From positions 434,001 to 498,000 of the forward strand of contig CAJJAW010000005.1 in NCBI GenBank assembly GCA_905182195.1: 64,000 bases of DNA, given 5' to 3'. A model generated the notes under the pieces. It had not been told where the DNA came from, made no database searches, and saw only the letters and a program-made list of their open reading frames with translations. Made by a program: the position numbers and the translations under genes. Positions within the stretch are counted from its first letter, which is position 1, and the number at the start of each line of letters is the position of its first letter. Of the stretch, positions 34,093-43,787 are shown piece by piece. The DNA comes from Alphaproteobacteria bacterium UBA4588. GTDB lineage: Bacteria > Pseudomonadota > Alphaproteobacteria > Rhodobacterales > Rhodobacteraceae.

Positions 34093-35793
34093 CTAAGCTG
34101 CAAAATCGTCAAGCTCAAGCGCATAAAGATCCCTCGACCCCGCTCTAGCTTGCGCGCAAAGCGCTGTATATTCAGGAAGAAGGCTATTGATATAGAAGGT
34201 GGCCATCCGGATCCGTTTGCCCTCACCAGACATCGCAGCGATCAAATGAAAATGCCCACCAAGAACCCGGGCGAAGGCTTTTTGATAAGCCACGGCGCCG
34301 GCAAACCGATCGTTCAACTCCTGTGTAAGTAACCATTCGGTGGTCGCGCGCAGTTCGGCCGTAGCGTCCAGCACCGCGCGAGCCAAAGTGCTGCTGGAGG
34401 CTGCTGCCAATGCTTCGATATCATCCATAAGCGCATACGCAGCTGTCCCGCCGTCGGCCATCTTTCTGGCCACTAAATCCATAGCCTGAATACCATTAGT
34501 TCCCTCATAGATTGGCGTAATTCTAACGTCGCGCAGGTATTGGGCAGCAGCGGTCTCTTCCACAAACCCCATACCGCCGTGTATTTGCACACCAAGATCG
34601 GCCACCACGACACCAATATCGCTACCAAAGGCCTTAGCAATTGGAGTCAGAAAAGCGGCACGTGCCAGCCAATCAGCATCACCTGTGGCCTTAGACATAT
34701 CAATTGCAACAGCACACGCCACGCCAATAGCGCGGGCAGCAAAAATCTCAGACTTCATTTGCGCCAGCATGCGCCGCACATCTGCGTGATCAATAATTGC
34801 ACCGGTGCCTCCTGCAATCATAGGACGGCCTTGCTTGCGGTCCATCGCATAAGCCAGAGCGTGCTGATAAGCTCCTTCTGCGACACCAACCCCCTGCATT
34901 CCAACAGCCAGTCGCGCATTGTTCATCATAGTAAACATGCAGGCCATTCCGTTATGTTCTTGCCCTACAAGCCAACCCTTAGCGCCCGAGAATTCCATCA
35001 CAGCAGTGGGGCTGCCATGAATGCCCAACTTATGCTCAAGGCTAACGCAGCGCAGATCATTGCGGGCACCCAAACTACCATCAGCATTGGGAATAAATTT
35101 TGGTACTAGAAATAGGCTTATGCCTTTAGGACCAGGTTTACCATCAGGAAGACGGGCCAATACCAAGTGGCAGATATTCTCAGCCACGTCATGCTCACCC
35201 CAGGTTATGAAAATCTTTTGGCCTGAAATTTTATAGGTGCCATCCACTTGCGGTTCAGCTTTACTAGATAACGCCCCCACATCAGATCCAGCCTGCGGTT
35301 CAGTGAGGTTCATGGTCCCCGTCCATTCCCCAGAAATCAGCTTTGGGAGGTAAAGGTTTTGAAGATATGCACTAGCGTGATTCTCAAGAGCCTCAATTTG
35401 GCCCTGAGAAAGCAAGGGGCACAGGTTGAGTGAAATACAAGCGCCACACATCATGTCATGCATGGCCGTGTTTAGTGCTAAAGGCAGACCCATGCCGCCA
35501 TGCGCAGGTGTGGCTGAGATGCCAACCCAACCACCTTGAGCAATTGCAACATATCCATCAATAAACCCTGGTGACGTGCGTACAACACCATTTTCAAGCT
35601 TAGCTGGGTTCAAATCACCAGGCCTTTGCAATGGCACCATGACCGTATTACACATTTTACCACACTCATTTAGCACAGCATCTGTTAAATCTTGTGTAGC
35701 TTCAGAAAAGCATTCGTTTGCGACCACAGGCGCCAGGGGCACAACTTGATCAAAAATGAACTGATATTCGCTGACAGGCGCTTGGTAAGGCAT
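34093..35793 (-). CDS. Acyl-CoA dehydrogenase, large (DmdC-like) type
   Basis: FAD flavoenzyme of 566 residues, longer than classical acyl-CoA dehydrogenases (about 390) because of a C-terminal extension. It starts MPYQAPVSEYQFIFDQVV, the form typical of the DmdC/acyl-CoA dehydrogenase group in roseobacters. Visible are TGTMNLTEPQAGSDVGALS, KIFITWGEHD, and the catalytic base in PIYEGTNGIQAMDLVARK. DmdC acts on 3-methylmercaptopropionyl-CoA in DMSP demethylation, but these proteins form large families and no dmdA or dmdB lies here, so general acyl-CoA dehydrogenation is the safe call. GGAG lies six bases before the chosen ATG. Confidence 0.85.
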   Translation of the reverse strand: MPYQAPVSEYQFIFDQVVPLAPVVANECFSEATQDLTDAVLNECGKMCNTVMVPLQRPGDLNPAKLENGVVRTSPGFIDGYVAIAQGGWVGISATPAHGGMGLPLALNTAMHDMMCGACISLNLCPLLSQGQIEALENHASAYLQNLYLPKLISGEWTGTMNLTEPQAGSDVGALSSKAEPQVDGTYKISGQKIFITWGEHDVAENICHLVLARLPDGKPGPKGISLFLVPKFIPNADGSLGARNDLRCVSLEHKLGIHGSPTAVMEFSGAKGWLVGQEHNGMACMFTMMNNARLAVGMQGVGVAEGAYQHALAYAMDRKQGRPMIAGGTGAIIDHADVRRMLAQMKSEIFAARAIGVACAVAIDMSKATGDADWLARAAFLTPIAKAFGSDIGVVVADLGVQIHGGMGFVEETAAAQYLRDVRITPIYEGTNGIQAMDLVARKMADGGTAAYALMDDIEALAAASSSTLARAVLDATAELRATTEWLLTQELNDRFAGAVAYQKAFARVLGGHFHLIAAMSGEGKRIRMATFYINSLLPEYTALCAQARAGSRDLYALELDDFAA

Positions 35794-35911
35794 AAAATAC
35801 TCCGAAATGGCTGTGTAATTCACTGGGAAGTCTTATCCAACCACTTGTATCTTTAAAATAGCTTTCATACAAAACGCGGCGTTACGTTATGAGACAACTC
35901 AGACCAAAGAA

Positions 35912-36481
35912 TTAGGCGCGCCCCGACTGAGCCGACAACATCATTGGATCAATACCCATAGAACCAAGAGCCTTGGCCCATTTATCCGCATCCGCTAGAC
36001 CAAACACAATCTCAAAACTGGCATCGCAAATCAGCCATCCGTTTGCCAGCAGTTCCGCCTCAAGTTGACCTGCCGCCCATCCCGAATAGCCCAAGGCTAG
36101 TAAACTAGTGTTGGGCCCATTGCCCTGCGATAGATCTCTCAAAATATCAATTGTGGCAGTCAACGCAAAATCTGCGCCTATCTTAAGCGTATCAGGATCG
36201 CCTATATATTCCGCAGAATGTAGTACAAATCCTCGCGATTGCTCAACAGGCCCACCAAAATGAACCGTAATATCTGGCGTGGATGGGCCGGTCGCAATAT
36301 CCAAATGTCCCAAAAGAGTTTTCAACTCCAGCTTTGGGTTTGGTTTGTTTACAATCAGGCCCATTGCACCATCTGCCGAATGCGTGCCTATATATATAAC
36401 CGAATTGGTAAATCGTGGATCACCCATGCCTGGCATCGCCACTAATAACTTACCTGTCAGATTCGAATTTTGAGATATCAT
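35912..36481 (-). CDS. YqgE/AlgH family protein
   Basis: A 189-residue protein of the YqgE/AlgH (DUF179) family with no settled biochemical role. It contains LTGKLLVAMPGMGDPRFTNS, ADGAMGLIVNKP, HFGGPVEQSRGFVLH and GYSGWAAGQLEAEL. The ATG chosen gives the family N-terminus; in-frame sequence upstream could start at TTG and add 15 residues that are not conserved. It diverges from a DsbD N-domain gene across roughly 110 bp. Confidence 0.9.
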   Translation of the reverse strand: MISQNSNLTGKLLVAMPGMGDPRFTNSVIYIGTHSADGAMGLIVNKPNPKLELKTLLGHLDIATGPSTPDITVHFGGPVEQSRGFVLHSAEYIGDPDTLKIGADFALTATIDILRDLSQGNGPNTSLLALGYSGWAAGQLEAELLANGWLICDASFEIVFGLADADKWAKALGSMGIDPMMLSAQSGRA

Positions 36482-36594
36482 GAATTGAATATGTATTTGA
36501 TTTAAGACAACAACAAGCTGTTTCAAGCGTTCCGTGCTTTGTTAAGAAAAAAAATGAGTTCTTATTTTCACATTATCACGCTATGCAAGTTTCT

Positions 36595-37389
36595 ATGAAC
36601 ACATTCCTGCACAAAATAGCCCTTGTAGCACTGGTTTTATCACCACTTCCCACTCCAATTTCAGCAAATAAATTAGATGACAATTTGCAAGTCATCCTGC
36701 GGCCTGGGTGGCGCGCGACTGACGGTACCCATATAGCAGCCTTACAAATTACGCTAGCCCCCGGCTGGAAAACCTACTGGCGCCAACCAGGTGACACAGG
36801 CATTCCGCCAAGGTTTGATTTTACACAGTCATCCGAGTTGGATCTGGTGGACGTGCTGTATCCCACACCACAAATTATATGGCAGGACCAGATCCGTACG
36901 ATAGGCTACCAAGGCAGTGTCGTGTTTCCAATTATTACTCAGCCCAGAATAACCGGCGATGTGACCTTGATAGGAAAAATCGAGATTGGTATATGTGAGG
37001 AAATTTGCATCCCAGTTTCGTTGGACCTCTCAGCCCGCCTCCCGGCGCGCGGCCCCACAGATCCGGTGATTGAAGCTGCGCTAGAAACCCTGCCCAGAAC
37101 GGGCAAGAATAAAATTATTTGCACTTTCTCGACTACTGAAGAAGGAATGCACCTGTCGCTCACCCTACCGCATCCAGACCAAGAGATAAGTGACGCCACA
37201 ATAGAATTGGATAACTCCCGGCTTTGGATTGAAACTCCAACAGCCGTGCGCACAGGCGATCAATTGCACATTAGTGCAAACATCCTAACCCCAAGCGGCA
37301 ATCCCGTAGCTGTAGGGCGTAGCGACGTTATCACTACAATTTTCAGCTCAACGTCTGCAACTGAATATATTGGTTGCCAAGGCTCTTAG
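36595..37389 (+). CDS. Secreted DsbD N-terminal-domain protein
   Basis: An exported protein of 264 residues with an N-terminal signal peptide (MNTFLHKIALVALVLSPL onward). The body matches the N-terminal domain of thiol:disulfide interchange protein DsbD, including LAPGWKTYWRQPGDTGIPP and a CxxxC-type pair in GICEEICIPV. There is no transmembrane domain or C-terminal thioredoxin domain, so it cannot by itself shuttle electrons from the cytoplasm. It probably accepts electrons from a CcdA/DsbD-like partner, perhaps for copper resistance or cytochrome biogenesis, by analogy. An ATG four codons upstream is an alternative start. Its end overlaps the RND gene by 4 bp on the opposite strand. Confidence 0.82.
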   Translation: MNTFLHKIALVALVLSPLPTPISANKLDDNLQVILRPGWRATDGTHIAALQITLAPGWKTYWRQPGDTGIPPRFDFTQSSELDLVDVLYPTPQIIWQDQIRTIGYQGSVVFPIITQPRITGDVTLIGKIEIGICEEICIPVSLDLSARLPARGPTDPVIEAALETLPRTGKNKIICTFSTTEEGMHLSLTLPHPDQEISDATIELDNSRLWIETPTAVRTGDQLHISANILTPSGNPVAVGRSDVITTIFSSTSATEYIGCQGS

Positions 37390-40300
37390 CGTTTGGTTCG
37401 AAAATTCAACACTAAAGCAGACAATACATACAACCCGAAAAGGACGATGGCACTACTCACTAAAAACAGTGCCAGAGCAATTTGAGGGGGCGAAGCAAAG
37501 GATAAATTTTCCAACGGTGATGGAAGCCTACCACTAACCATAACCCAACCCAAAGTTCCAACAAACAAACCAGACACACAGGCAATGGCTGCCCCAACTG
37601 GCAGGCTGGGGCCACGAGCGCGGATCAATCCACTGAGCGCGCGTTTAAAACTCGCCACTTGCGCGCCAACATCAGCTTGCATTGCTAACAGTGCGGGAAC
37701 GACTATCAGAACCAATAACATGCCAAAACCTAAGCCATAAACTAAAGTAATTACAGTTGGTTTCAGAAATTGCGCTTGTGATGAGGTTTCATACAATAAA
37801 GGAGAAAGTCCTAAAACTGTTGTCAATGTGGTGAGCATCACAGGTCGCAAGCGGTCAGTTACCCCATCTAAAATGGCTGGAAACAGACCCCGCTCTTTTG
37901 CGTATTCATCTATAGTGGTTATCAAGACTATTGAATCATTAATGATTATACCAACCATTCCAATCAGCCCAACTACTGAAAACAACGATAATGGGATGTC
38001 GTACCACCAGTGACCATAAATTGTGCCCACTAAACCAAATGGTATGATCGCCATAATTACCAAGGGTCTTGTCCAACTTGAAAAAATCCAGGTCAACGTC
38101 ATAAATATGCCCGCAAGCGTCAAAATAAGTCCACGTGTAGCGTCATTACGAAAATCGTCCTCTTGCTCTGCCAAGCCAGACAAATTGAAAACTACTTGAG
38201 TTTCCTCCGCAATTTTTGGTAAAATTGTTTCCTCTAATTCTGTAATAATGGCATTCGCACGAGCTGGATCATCTTCAGATATGTCTCCCGTGACTGAAAT
38301 TACTTGGATACCATTCTCACGACGAACCGTGGAAAAACCCGTGCGTTGCTCTACCGTTACGATATCAGCAAGAGGTACATAATCACCTGCTTGCGTACGG
38401 ATGAGCATTCTATCTGTAAAATCTGCTGTTAGCTCTCCTTTGGGAACTTCCACTCGAATTGTAGCTGATCTAGGTCCATCTGGAAAGCTAGCAGCCTCAA
38501 TACCATTCAAGTGGTTTCGTAGAGTTCTTCCAAGAGCATCAATGGTCAGCCCGAGGGATTGGCCTTGTGGCGTCAACTCTAAGATCAACTCTTCCTTATC
38601 ATAAGCCAGGGTGTCCTCAACAGCTGACACTTCAGGGTACTTGACGAGTGCGGCTTGCAAGGCTTCAGATGCTGCCTTCAAGGTATCTGCATCAGCACCT
38701 GAAAATTGGACGTCTAATGCATCACCACCGGGCCCAGAACTCCACCCACGAAAACTGATTGTTTCTACACGTGGGTGCCGCCGAACAGCATCTTGAAGAT
38801 CTGCTACAAAAGCGTACGAAGAATAAGGCCTCAGATCTGCGTCTATAAGTTCAACCGCAATTGACCCTAGTTGGTCGCGATCTTTTGTATCAGATCCAGC
38901 GAGAGGCCGACCTGAGTTTCCACCAATTTCTGCCATGACAAAGCTGATTGGAGAGCGTCCATATTTTTCTTTATACTGCGCACCAACCTCTTCGACTGCA
39001 TCCTGGAATGCTTTCATCTGAATTACTGAATCTTCACGCGTTGCGCCAGGAGCCATTGCAAAGTTACCAGTAACCGACGACCGCTCTGGCGCATTAAAAA
39101 ATCGCCACTGGACATCTCCATTAATAAATAAAACTGCCTGACTTGCTAATGCAAGAACGACAGCCGCAAATACTGGATAGCGAGCCCATATTACAAATTT
39201 TATAAATGGTCGAAAAAGAAGTCTTTTAAAATGGTCGAGTAATTTATTCATATTGTGCGACGGTAAGTCATACCAACGCACAGTCCCCCCGTCAGTAATC
39301 GAATGTGCCATGTGATGCGGTAAAATTAAGAAACACTCTGCCAGTGACGCAATCAATACTACAATCACTGTGAAGGGAATGTCTGCAATCAAGTCTCCAA
39401 AGCGCCCACCAATAGCTACCAGACCGAAAAATGCGATTACCGTTGTGAGCGTTGCTGAAAAAACCGGCGTGAACATACGTTTTGCAGCATTTTCTGCCGC
39501 CACCATGGGGACTTCGCCCAAACTACGCACACGAAAATCTGCATGCTCACCAACCACAATAGCGTCATCAACTACGATCCCAAGCGTTATAATGAGAGCG
39601 AATAATGATATCATATTGATTGTTATTCCAGACACGTACATCAGAGCGACGGCTGCGGCCATGGCAGCCGGAATCCCGGCAGCTACCCAAAAAGCTGTTC
39701 GAACATTTAAAAATAAAAACAATAAAAGTACGACTAATCCAAGGCCTTGAAGGCCATTTTTCATCAACATTGACAGTCGAGCTGAAATAGCCTCAGACCG
39801 GGTTCGTATCAGTTCGACCTGAACCTCCGGCGGCAAAATTTCTTTTATTTCCTTTGCAACATTCTCAACAGCTTCTTGAATAGTGATAGAATCCCCTTGG
39901 GCTGACCTATCAATGCGGATGGATATTGCTTGCTTTTCACCCACGAAATAGGCTCGATTTCGATCGATACTCTGCTCAATCACTCGGCCCACGTCACCAA
40001 TGACAAGCGCAGAACCATCTGTATTTGAACGTAAAATAATCGCACTAATGTCACGTACACTGCGTTTAGCAACGCCAGTCCTAATGCGCGCACTACCCGC
40101 AACGTCGCCCGCCGGATCAGCTTCAGCTTCCTCCGCAATCGCACTCGCTATTTGCGACAAAGTTACGTCATGCTGGATTAAAGATAGGCTATCAACCTCT
40201 ACAATAGTAGAGCCCGACGCCACGCCACGAACACTGGTCCGGGTAACACCCGCAGCAAAAAGGCGTGTGATAAACTCATCAGAAAATAGGGCTAATTGCT

Positions 40301-40769
40301 TAATATCGACTGGACCTGAAATCACGACATCAGTCACCCTGTCCCGCCAGAACCCACGCCTCACACTAGGGTCATCCGCGTCATTGGGAAATTGTGACGC
40401 AACGGAATCAACCACTATTTGAGCATCATCAGTACCACGGGCCATATCCCAACCAGGTTCAAATTCCATTAAAATTCGAGCTTGGCCTTCCGATGAAGTA
40501 GAAGTAGTGCTGGTAACTCCCTCCACGCCGAGTAAAGATAGCTCGACAACTTGAACAATGGCACGGTCCACATCTTCCGGACCGGCACCGTCCCAACGAA
40601 CACTAACTGTTACGTTATCGATAACAACGTCAGGGAAGAATTGTGCTCGCATTTGTGGAAATGAAACAACCCCCGCCAATAGCATAACTAATAAGAAAAG
40701 GTTGGCCGCTGTACGATGGCGGGTCATGTAGGATAAAATACCACTAGTCGTTTTAGCCATAACTGACAT
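37386..40769 (-). CDS. RND-family efflux permease
   Basis: An 1127-residue inner-membrane proton-driven exporter of the AcrB/HAE superfamily. Visible are helix 1 (TAANLFLLVMLLAGVVSF), the PN1/PN2 porter region, and the helix 4 proton-relay motif LGIVVDDAIVVGEHA with its two aspartates. The second half repeats the pattern (GMVGIIINDSIVLITTID, VMLTTLTTVLGLSPLLY). The C-terminal end has extra hydrophobic helices beyond about residue 1040, in line with its length. The adaptor gene lies 3 bp upstream. No outer-membrane TolC-like factor is present. Substrate unknown. Confidence 0.93.
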   Translation of the reverse strand: MSVMAKTTSGILSYMTRHRTAANLFLLVMLLAGVVSFPQMRAQFFPDVVIDNVTVSVRWDGAGPEDVDRAIVQVVELSLLGVEGVTSTTSTSSEGQARILMEFEPGWDMARGTDDAQIVVDSVASQFPNDADDPSVRRGFWRDRVTDVVISGPVDIKQLALFSDEFITRLFAAGVTRTSVRGVASGSTIVEVDSLSLIQHDVTLSQIASAIAEEAEADPAGDVAGSARIRTGVAKRSVRDISAIILRSNTDGSALVIGDVGRVIEQSIDRNRAYFVGEKQAISIRIDRSAQGDSITIQEAVENVAKEIKEILPPEVQVELIRTRSEAISARLSMLMKNGLQGLGLVVLLLFLFLNVRTAFWVAAGIPAAMAAAVALMYVSGITINMISLFALIITLGIVVDDAIVVGEHADFRVRSLGEVPMVAAENAAKRMFTPVFSATLTTVIAFFGLVAIGGRFGDLIADIPFTVIVVLIASLAECFLILPHHMAHSITDGGTVRWYDLPSHNMNKLLDHFKRLLFRPFIKFVIWARYPVFAAVVLALASQAVLFINGDVQWRFFNAPERSSVTGNFAMAPGATREDSVIQMKAFQDAVEEVGAQYKEKYGRSPISFVMAEIGGNSGRPLAGSDTKDRDQLGSIAVELIDADLRPYSSYAFVADLQDAVRRHPRVETISFRGWSSGPGGDALDVQFSGADADTLKAASEALQAALVKYPEVSAVEDTLAYDKEELILELTPQGQSLGLTIDALGRTLRNHLNGIEAASFPDGPRSATIRVEVPKGELTADFTDRMLIRTQAGDYVPLADIVTVEQRTGFSTVRRENGIQVISVTGDISEDDPARANAIITELEETILPKIAEETQVVFNLSGLAEQEDDFRNDATRGLILTLAGIFMTLTWIFSSWTRPLVIMAIIPFGLVGTIYGHWWYDIPLSLFSVVGLIGMVGIIINDSIVLITTIDEYAKERGLFPAILDGVTDRLRPVMLTTLTTVLGLSPLLYETSSQAQFLKPTVITLVYGLGFGMLLVLIVVPALLAMQADVGAQVASFKRALSGLIRARGPSLPVGAAIACVSGLFVGTLGWVMVSGRLPSPLENLSFASPPQIALALFLVSSAIVLFGLYVLSALVLNFRTKR

Positions 40770-40772
40770 GGA

Positions 40773-42230
40773 TTATCCTCCCATCCGGCTTTCCAACCGC
40801 TCGACCATTTCGTTTGGAACCTCTGGTTTTTTTAACTGATCCAAAATGCGTTTTTTGGCATCCTTTGGTATGTATTTATTTCCTTCAACAAAGGCTATCA
40901 ACTTAGCACGACGTTCTGGGTCAAGCGTGACCATAGAAGGCGCTGCTGGCTCCTCTCCCTCTTCAGCAGAAAGGATGCGCACCCTAATACCAGTACCAAG
41001 GACTGGAGAACGTTCGGCGACAACTTTCGCATCTCGCAACTCGCGTGACCTCACCAGAACATCGTCTCCTTGCCGTCGGATCAGCGTCACTTCAGCTTCC
41101 ATCAAACGCTCGTCGTCACCAACCACAAGAACTTTATTAGAACCACTCAATGCCGAAGCCGGCAACTTGGCCACCCAACTCAGCGCAGGCTCTGTAATAT
41201 CAACCGTCACAAAGTCACCTGGACGCAGGCCTTTAACATTGGCGAGGCTAGCAAACAAAAGTCGACCGGTAAGGCCCTCACCCACAACCGCAGCCTCTCG
41301 CGTTAAGGCACCTTCCGTTTTCATTTCAGCGCCCAAGACATCTAAGGTCGCAGAGATTTTAGAATTTCGAAGAACTCCATCGTCATTTAGCAAGCGCTGA
41401 TGCTGGGATGTGCTAACCCGAAATGCGACCTCTAAGGCCAAAGGATCAACAAGCTGACCAATCCGCTCATTGTTTGTTACAGTACCACCCTTAACTACTG
41501 TCACATTTGCTAGAGAACCAGAATATGTGGCCCGCAGTACGGTATCACGCAAATTTCTCTCAGCTTCAGCTAGAGAAATCTTAACCCGAATTAACCGCGC
41601 TTTGGTTTGATCAAGACGCGCTTCGGTCGCTTGAAAGGACTGCCTTCTCGACAAGATAGCTTGCTTTGCAGATGAAGCGGCAAACTCTGCAGTTTCCACA
41701 GAGGCCGCCGTCCCAACGCCACGCTCTATCAAATCATTTTGTCTCTTCAGTGCTTTCAAACGAAGCGCAGCTTGTTCTTTGGCTGCAGAAACTTCATCAC
41801 TGGCTAAATCTAGAGCGCGGGTTGCCTCTCGCATATCTGCCTGTGCATCAGCCATGTCTGCCTGAACGAGCGCTAAAGCGGTCTCAGCGTTAGATGGATC
41901 AATTCGAAGTAGAATGTCTCCCTCTTGGACTTGCCCTCCATTTTGGAAGTTAGGGTGCAAATCAATAACGGCGCCACTTACTGCAGCACGAAGATCGAGA
42001 CTACGCTGACTTTGGATTTCGCCAAAAACTTTCAAAACTGGAATTTGCTGGCCAGCTTGAAAAGGAACCACATTCACAGCAAAAGTTCGTTCGCGCTGCC
42101 CACCACCCCTACGTTGGCCATCATCTTTGTTCTCGATTGCTGAACGCACCATCACAAATGCAAAAGAAAAAATCGCAAGCGTTGCCCCAACAAGAAATAG
42201 TCCCATTAAACTCTTGCGTAGAAACCGCAT
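40773..42230 (-). CDS. RND efflux periplasmic adaptor (membrane fusion protein)
   Basis: A 485-residue HlyD/AcrA-type adaptor. It has an N-terminal membrane anchor (about 10-30), a Gly/Arg-rich linker, the lipoyl domain split around a long alpha-helical hairpin (about 110-235, many ADMADAQADMREATRAL-like heptads), then beta-barrel segments, and an unusual C-terminal tail of about 55 residues (LDPERRAKLIAFVEGNKYIP onward). AAGGA precedes the ATG by eight bases. It is transcribed first and bridges the permease to an outer-membrane channel encoded elsewhere. Confidence 0.92.
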   Translation of the reverse strand: MRFLRKSLMGLFLVGATLAIFSFAFVMVRSAIENKDDGQRRGGGQRERTFAVNVVPFQAGQQIPVLKVFGEIQSQRSLDLRAAVSGAVIDLHPNFQNGGQVQEGDILLRIDPSNAETALALVQADMADAQADMREATRALDLASDEVSAAKEQAALRLKALKRQNDLIERGVGTAASVETAEFAASSAKQAILSRRQSFQATEARLDQTKARLIRVKISLAEAERNLRDTVLRATYSGSLANVTVVKGGTVTNNERIGQLVDPLALEVAFRVSTSQHQRLLNDDGVLRNSKISATLDVLGAEMKTEGALTREAAVVGEGLTGRLLFASLANVKGLRPGDFVTVDITEPALSWVAKLPASALSGSNKVLVVGDDERLMEAEVTLIRRQGDDVLVRSRELRDAKVVAERSPVLGTGIRVRILSAEEGEEPAAPSMVTLDPERRAKLIAFVEGNKYIPKDAKKRILDQLKKPEVPNEMVERLESRMGG

Positions 42231-42303
42231 CAACCCATTCCTTCAAATTTCATTATATGGTAGGGCATACATTACCCCCGTCACCATTAAACAGTAAAAA
42301 AGA

Positions 42304-42843
42304 TTATTTTCTTTTTAAATGTTCGTCTAGACGTGGCATGATTTCCACAAAATTGCAGGGTCTATGCCGCATATCAAGTTGTTTGACCAAAATTTCATCC
42401 CAAGCGTCTTTACACGCCCCAGGGCTACCAGGCAGTGCAAACATGTATGTGCCATTGGCCACACCGCCAGTTGCTCGACTTTGAATAGCAGATGTGCCAA
42501 TTTTTTGCATCGACACGATAGTGAATACGATACCAAAGGCATCAATCTCTTTTTCATAAACATCGCGATGCGCCTCAACTGTCACATCACGCCCCGTAAG
42601 GCCGGTGCCACCCGTTGAGATCACCACATCAATAGCCTGGTCCTCAGACCAACGACGCAATTGGTCCGCAATGGCGTACCTTTCGTCGCATATGACGTCC
42701 CTATCTGCCAAAATATGCCCGGAGGCCTGCAATCGTGCGACCAGGATGTCACCTGATTTATCATCATTCAGAGTTCGGGTATCAGAAACCGTCAGTACGG
42801 CAATGCGAACGGGCACGAAATCACCTTTTGAGATAACATCCAT
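42304..42843 (-). CDS. moaB: Molybdenum cofactor biosynthesis protein B
   Basis: Adenylylates molybdopterin, or acts in its place, during molybdenum cofactor synthesis. It has 179 residues. MogA/MoaB marks are LTVSDTRTLNDDKSGD, VISTGGTGLTGRDVT and ALPGSPGACKDAWDEIL. It follows the uracil-DNA glycosylase gene on the same strand by 18 bp and is apart from the moeA operon and the moaDE pair. Confidence 0.93.
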   Translation of the reverse strand: MDVISKGDFVPVRIAVLTVSDTRTLNDDKSGDILVARLQASGHILADRDVICDERYAIADQLRRWSEDQAIDVVISTGGTGLTGRDVTVEAHRDVYEKEIDAFGIVFTIVSMQKIGTSAIQSRATGGVANGTYMFALPGSPGACKDAWDEILVKQLDMRHRPCNFVEIMPRLDEHLKRK

Positions 42844-42861
42844 TATTTAAGCTTTCTCTGT

Positions 42862-43626
42862 TTAATGCTTGCTCAGCCATAGTTTAAGCGCCAATAAATC
42901 CTGCCAAGCCTGTTTTTTTCCAGCTGATTGTCGCAGTAATACATTTGGATGCACCATTGGCAGAACCGGAAGACCAAGGCCCTCCTGCCATTGTCCACGC
43001 AGCTTGGCCACACCCCACTTTCCAACGACCGCAGAGCAGCTCGTATTACCCATACAAATCAAGACTTCCGGGGCCGCGAGGTCCACATGCCGACGAACAA
43101 ACGGCATCATCATCGCAATTTCTTCAGGCTTTGGCTCCCTATTTTGAGGAGGGCGCCAAGGGATTACTGTCCCAATATACACATTTTCTGCGCGGTTGAG
43201 CCCAATAGCTGCCAACATTTTATCAAGTAACAGGCCAGCAGGGCCCACGAAGGGCACACCTTGTAAGTCTTCTTCACGTCCCGGGGCTTCGCCAAGAATC
43301 ATAACCCTTGCACCCACTGTGCCATCACTGAACACCAAGTTACGCGCGCCACGTCGTAAATCACAATGCGGGAAGTCTTTAATGGCCTGTTTCAGCCCAT
43401 CCAAATCTTGCGCTACTTCTGCAGATTTTTCAGCAATTACTATCGGATCAAGCGCTACAGGCGCCATGGTAGCAGGGGATGACACAACTGGTATCACTAT
43501 AGGCTGTGGCTTTTCAGTCGGCATCCGATAGCGGTCAATTGGCGTGTCGCCAATAGCGTCAGATACGCCCAGCTCAGCTTGCCATTCCAATGCGTCCCGC
43601 GCCATGTGCCAATCCGTGTATTCCAT
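42862..43626 (-). CDS. Uracil-DNA glycosylase, family 4/5-like
   Basis: A 254-residue member of the UDG superfamily. The water-activating motif A is GEAPGREEDLQGVPFVGPAG and motif B is MVHPNVLLR, both as in bacterial family 4 enzymes, which remove uracil from DNA. Roughly the first 75 residues are an unconserved extension. Family 4 enzymes normally bind a 4Fe-4S cluster through four cysteines; here one is visible in FPHCDLRRGARN, while the expected later cysteine position reads VIPWRPPQNR, so the cluster may be absent. It diverges from pyrB across 161 bp. Confidence 0.85.
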   Translation of the reverse strand: MEYTDWHMARDALEWQAELGVSDAIGDTPIDRYRMPTEKPQPIVIPVVSSPATMAPVALDPIVIAEKSAEVAQDLDGLKQAIKDFPHCDLRRGARNLVFSDGTVGARVMILGEAPGREEDLQGVPFVGPAGLLLDKMLAAIGLNRAENVYIGTVIPWRPPQNREPKPEEIAMMMPFVRRHVDLAAPEVLICMGNTSCSAVVGKWGVAKLRGQWQEGLGLPVLPMVHPNVLLRQSAGKKQAWQDLLALKLWLSKH

Positions 43627-43787
43627 GTAACTAAACTAAGCCTATCGGTCGGGAAGGTAAATCACCCAATCTTTTGATTTGACCTGTGGAAATTTGCAGC
43701 GCTCACTCATCATTTTGCAATTCCTTAACTGCAGCCCTTGCCGTGTGCGTTTAGGCTTTCTATAAACCTCCAATCAGAGAGGTCGTC

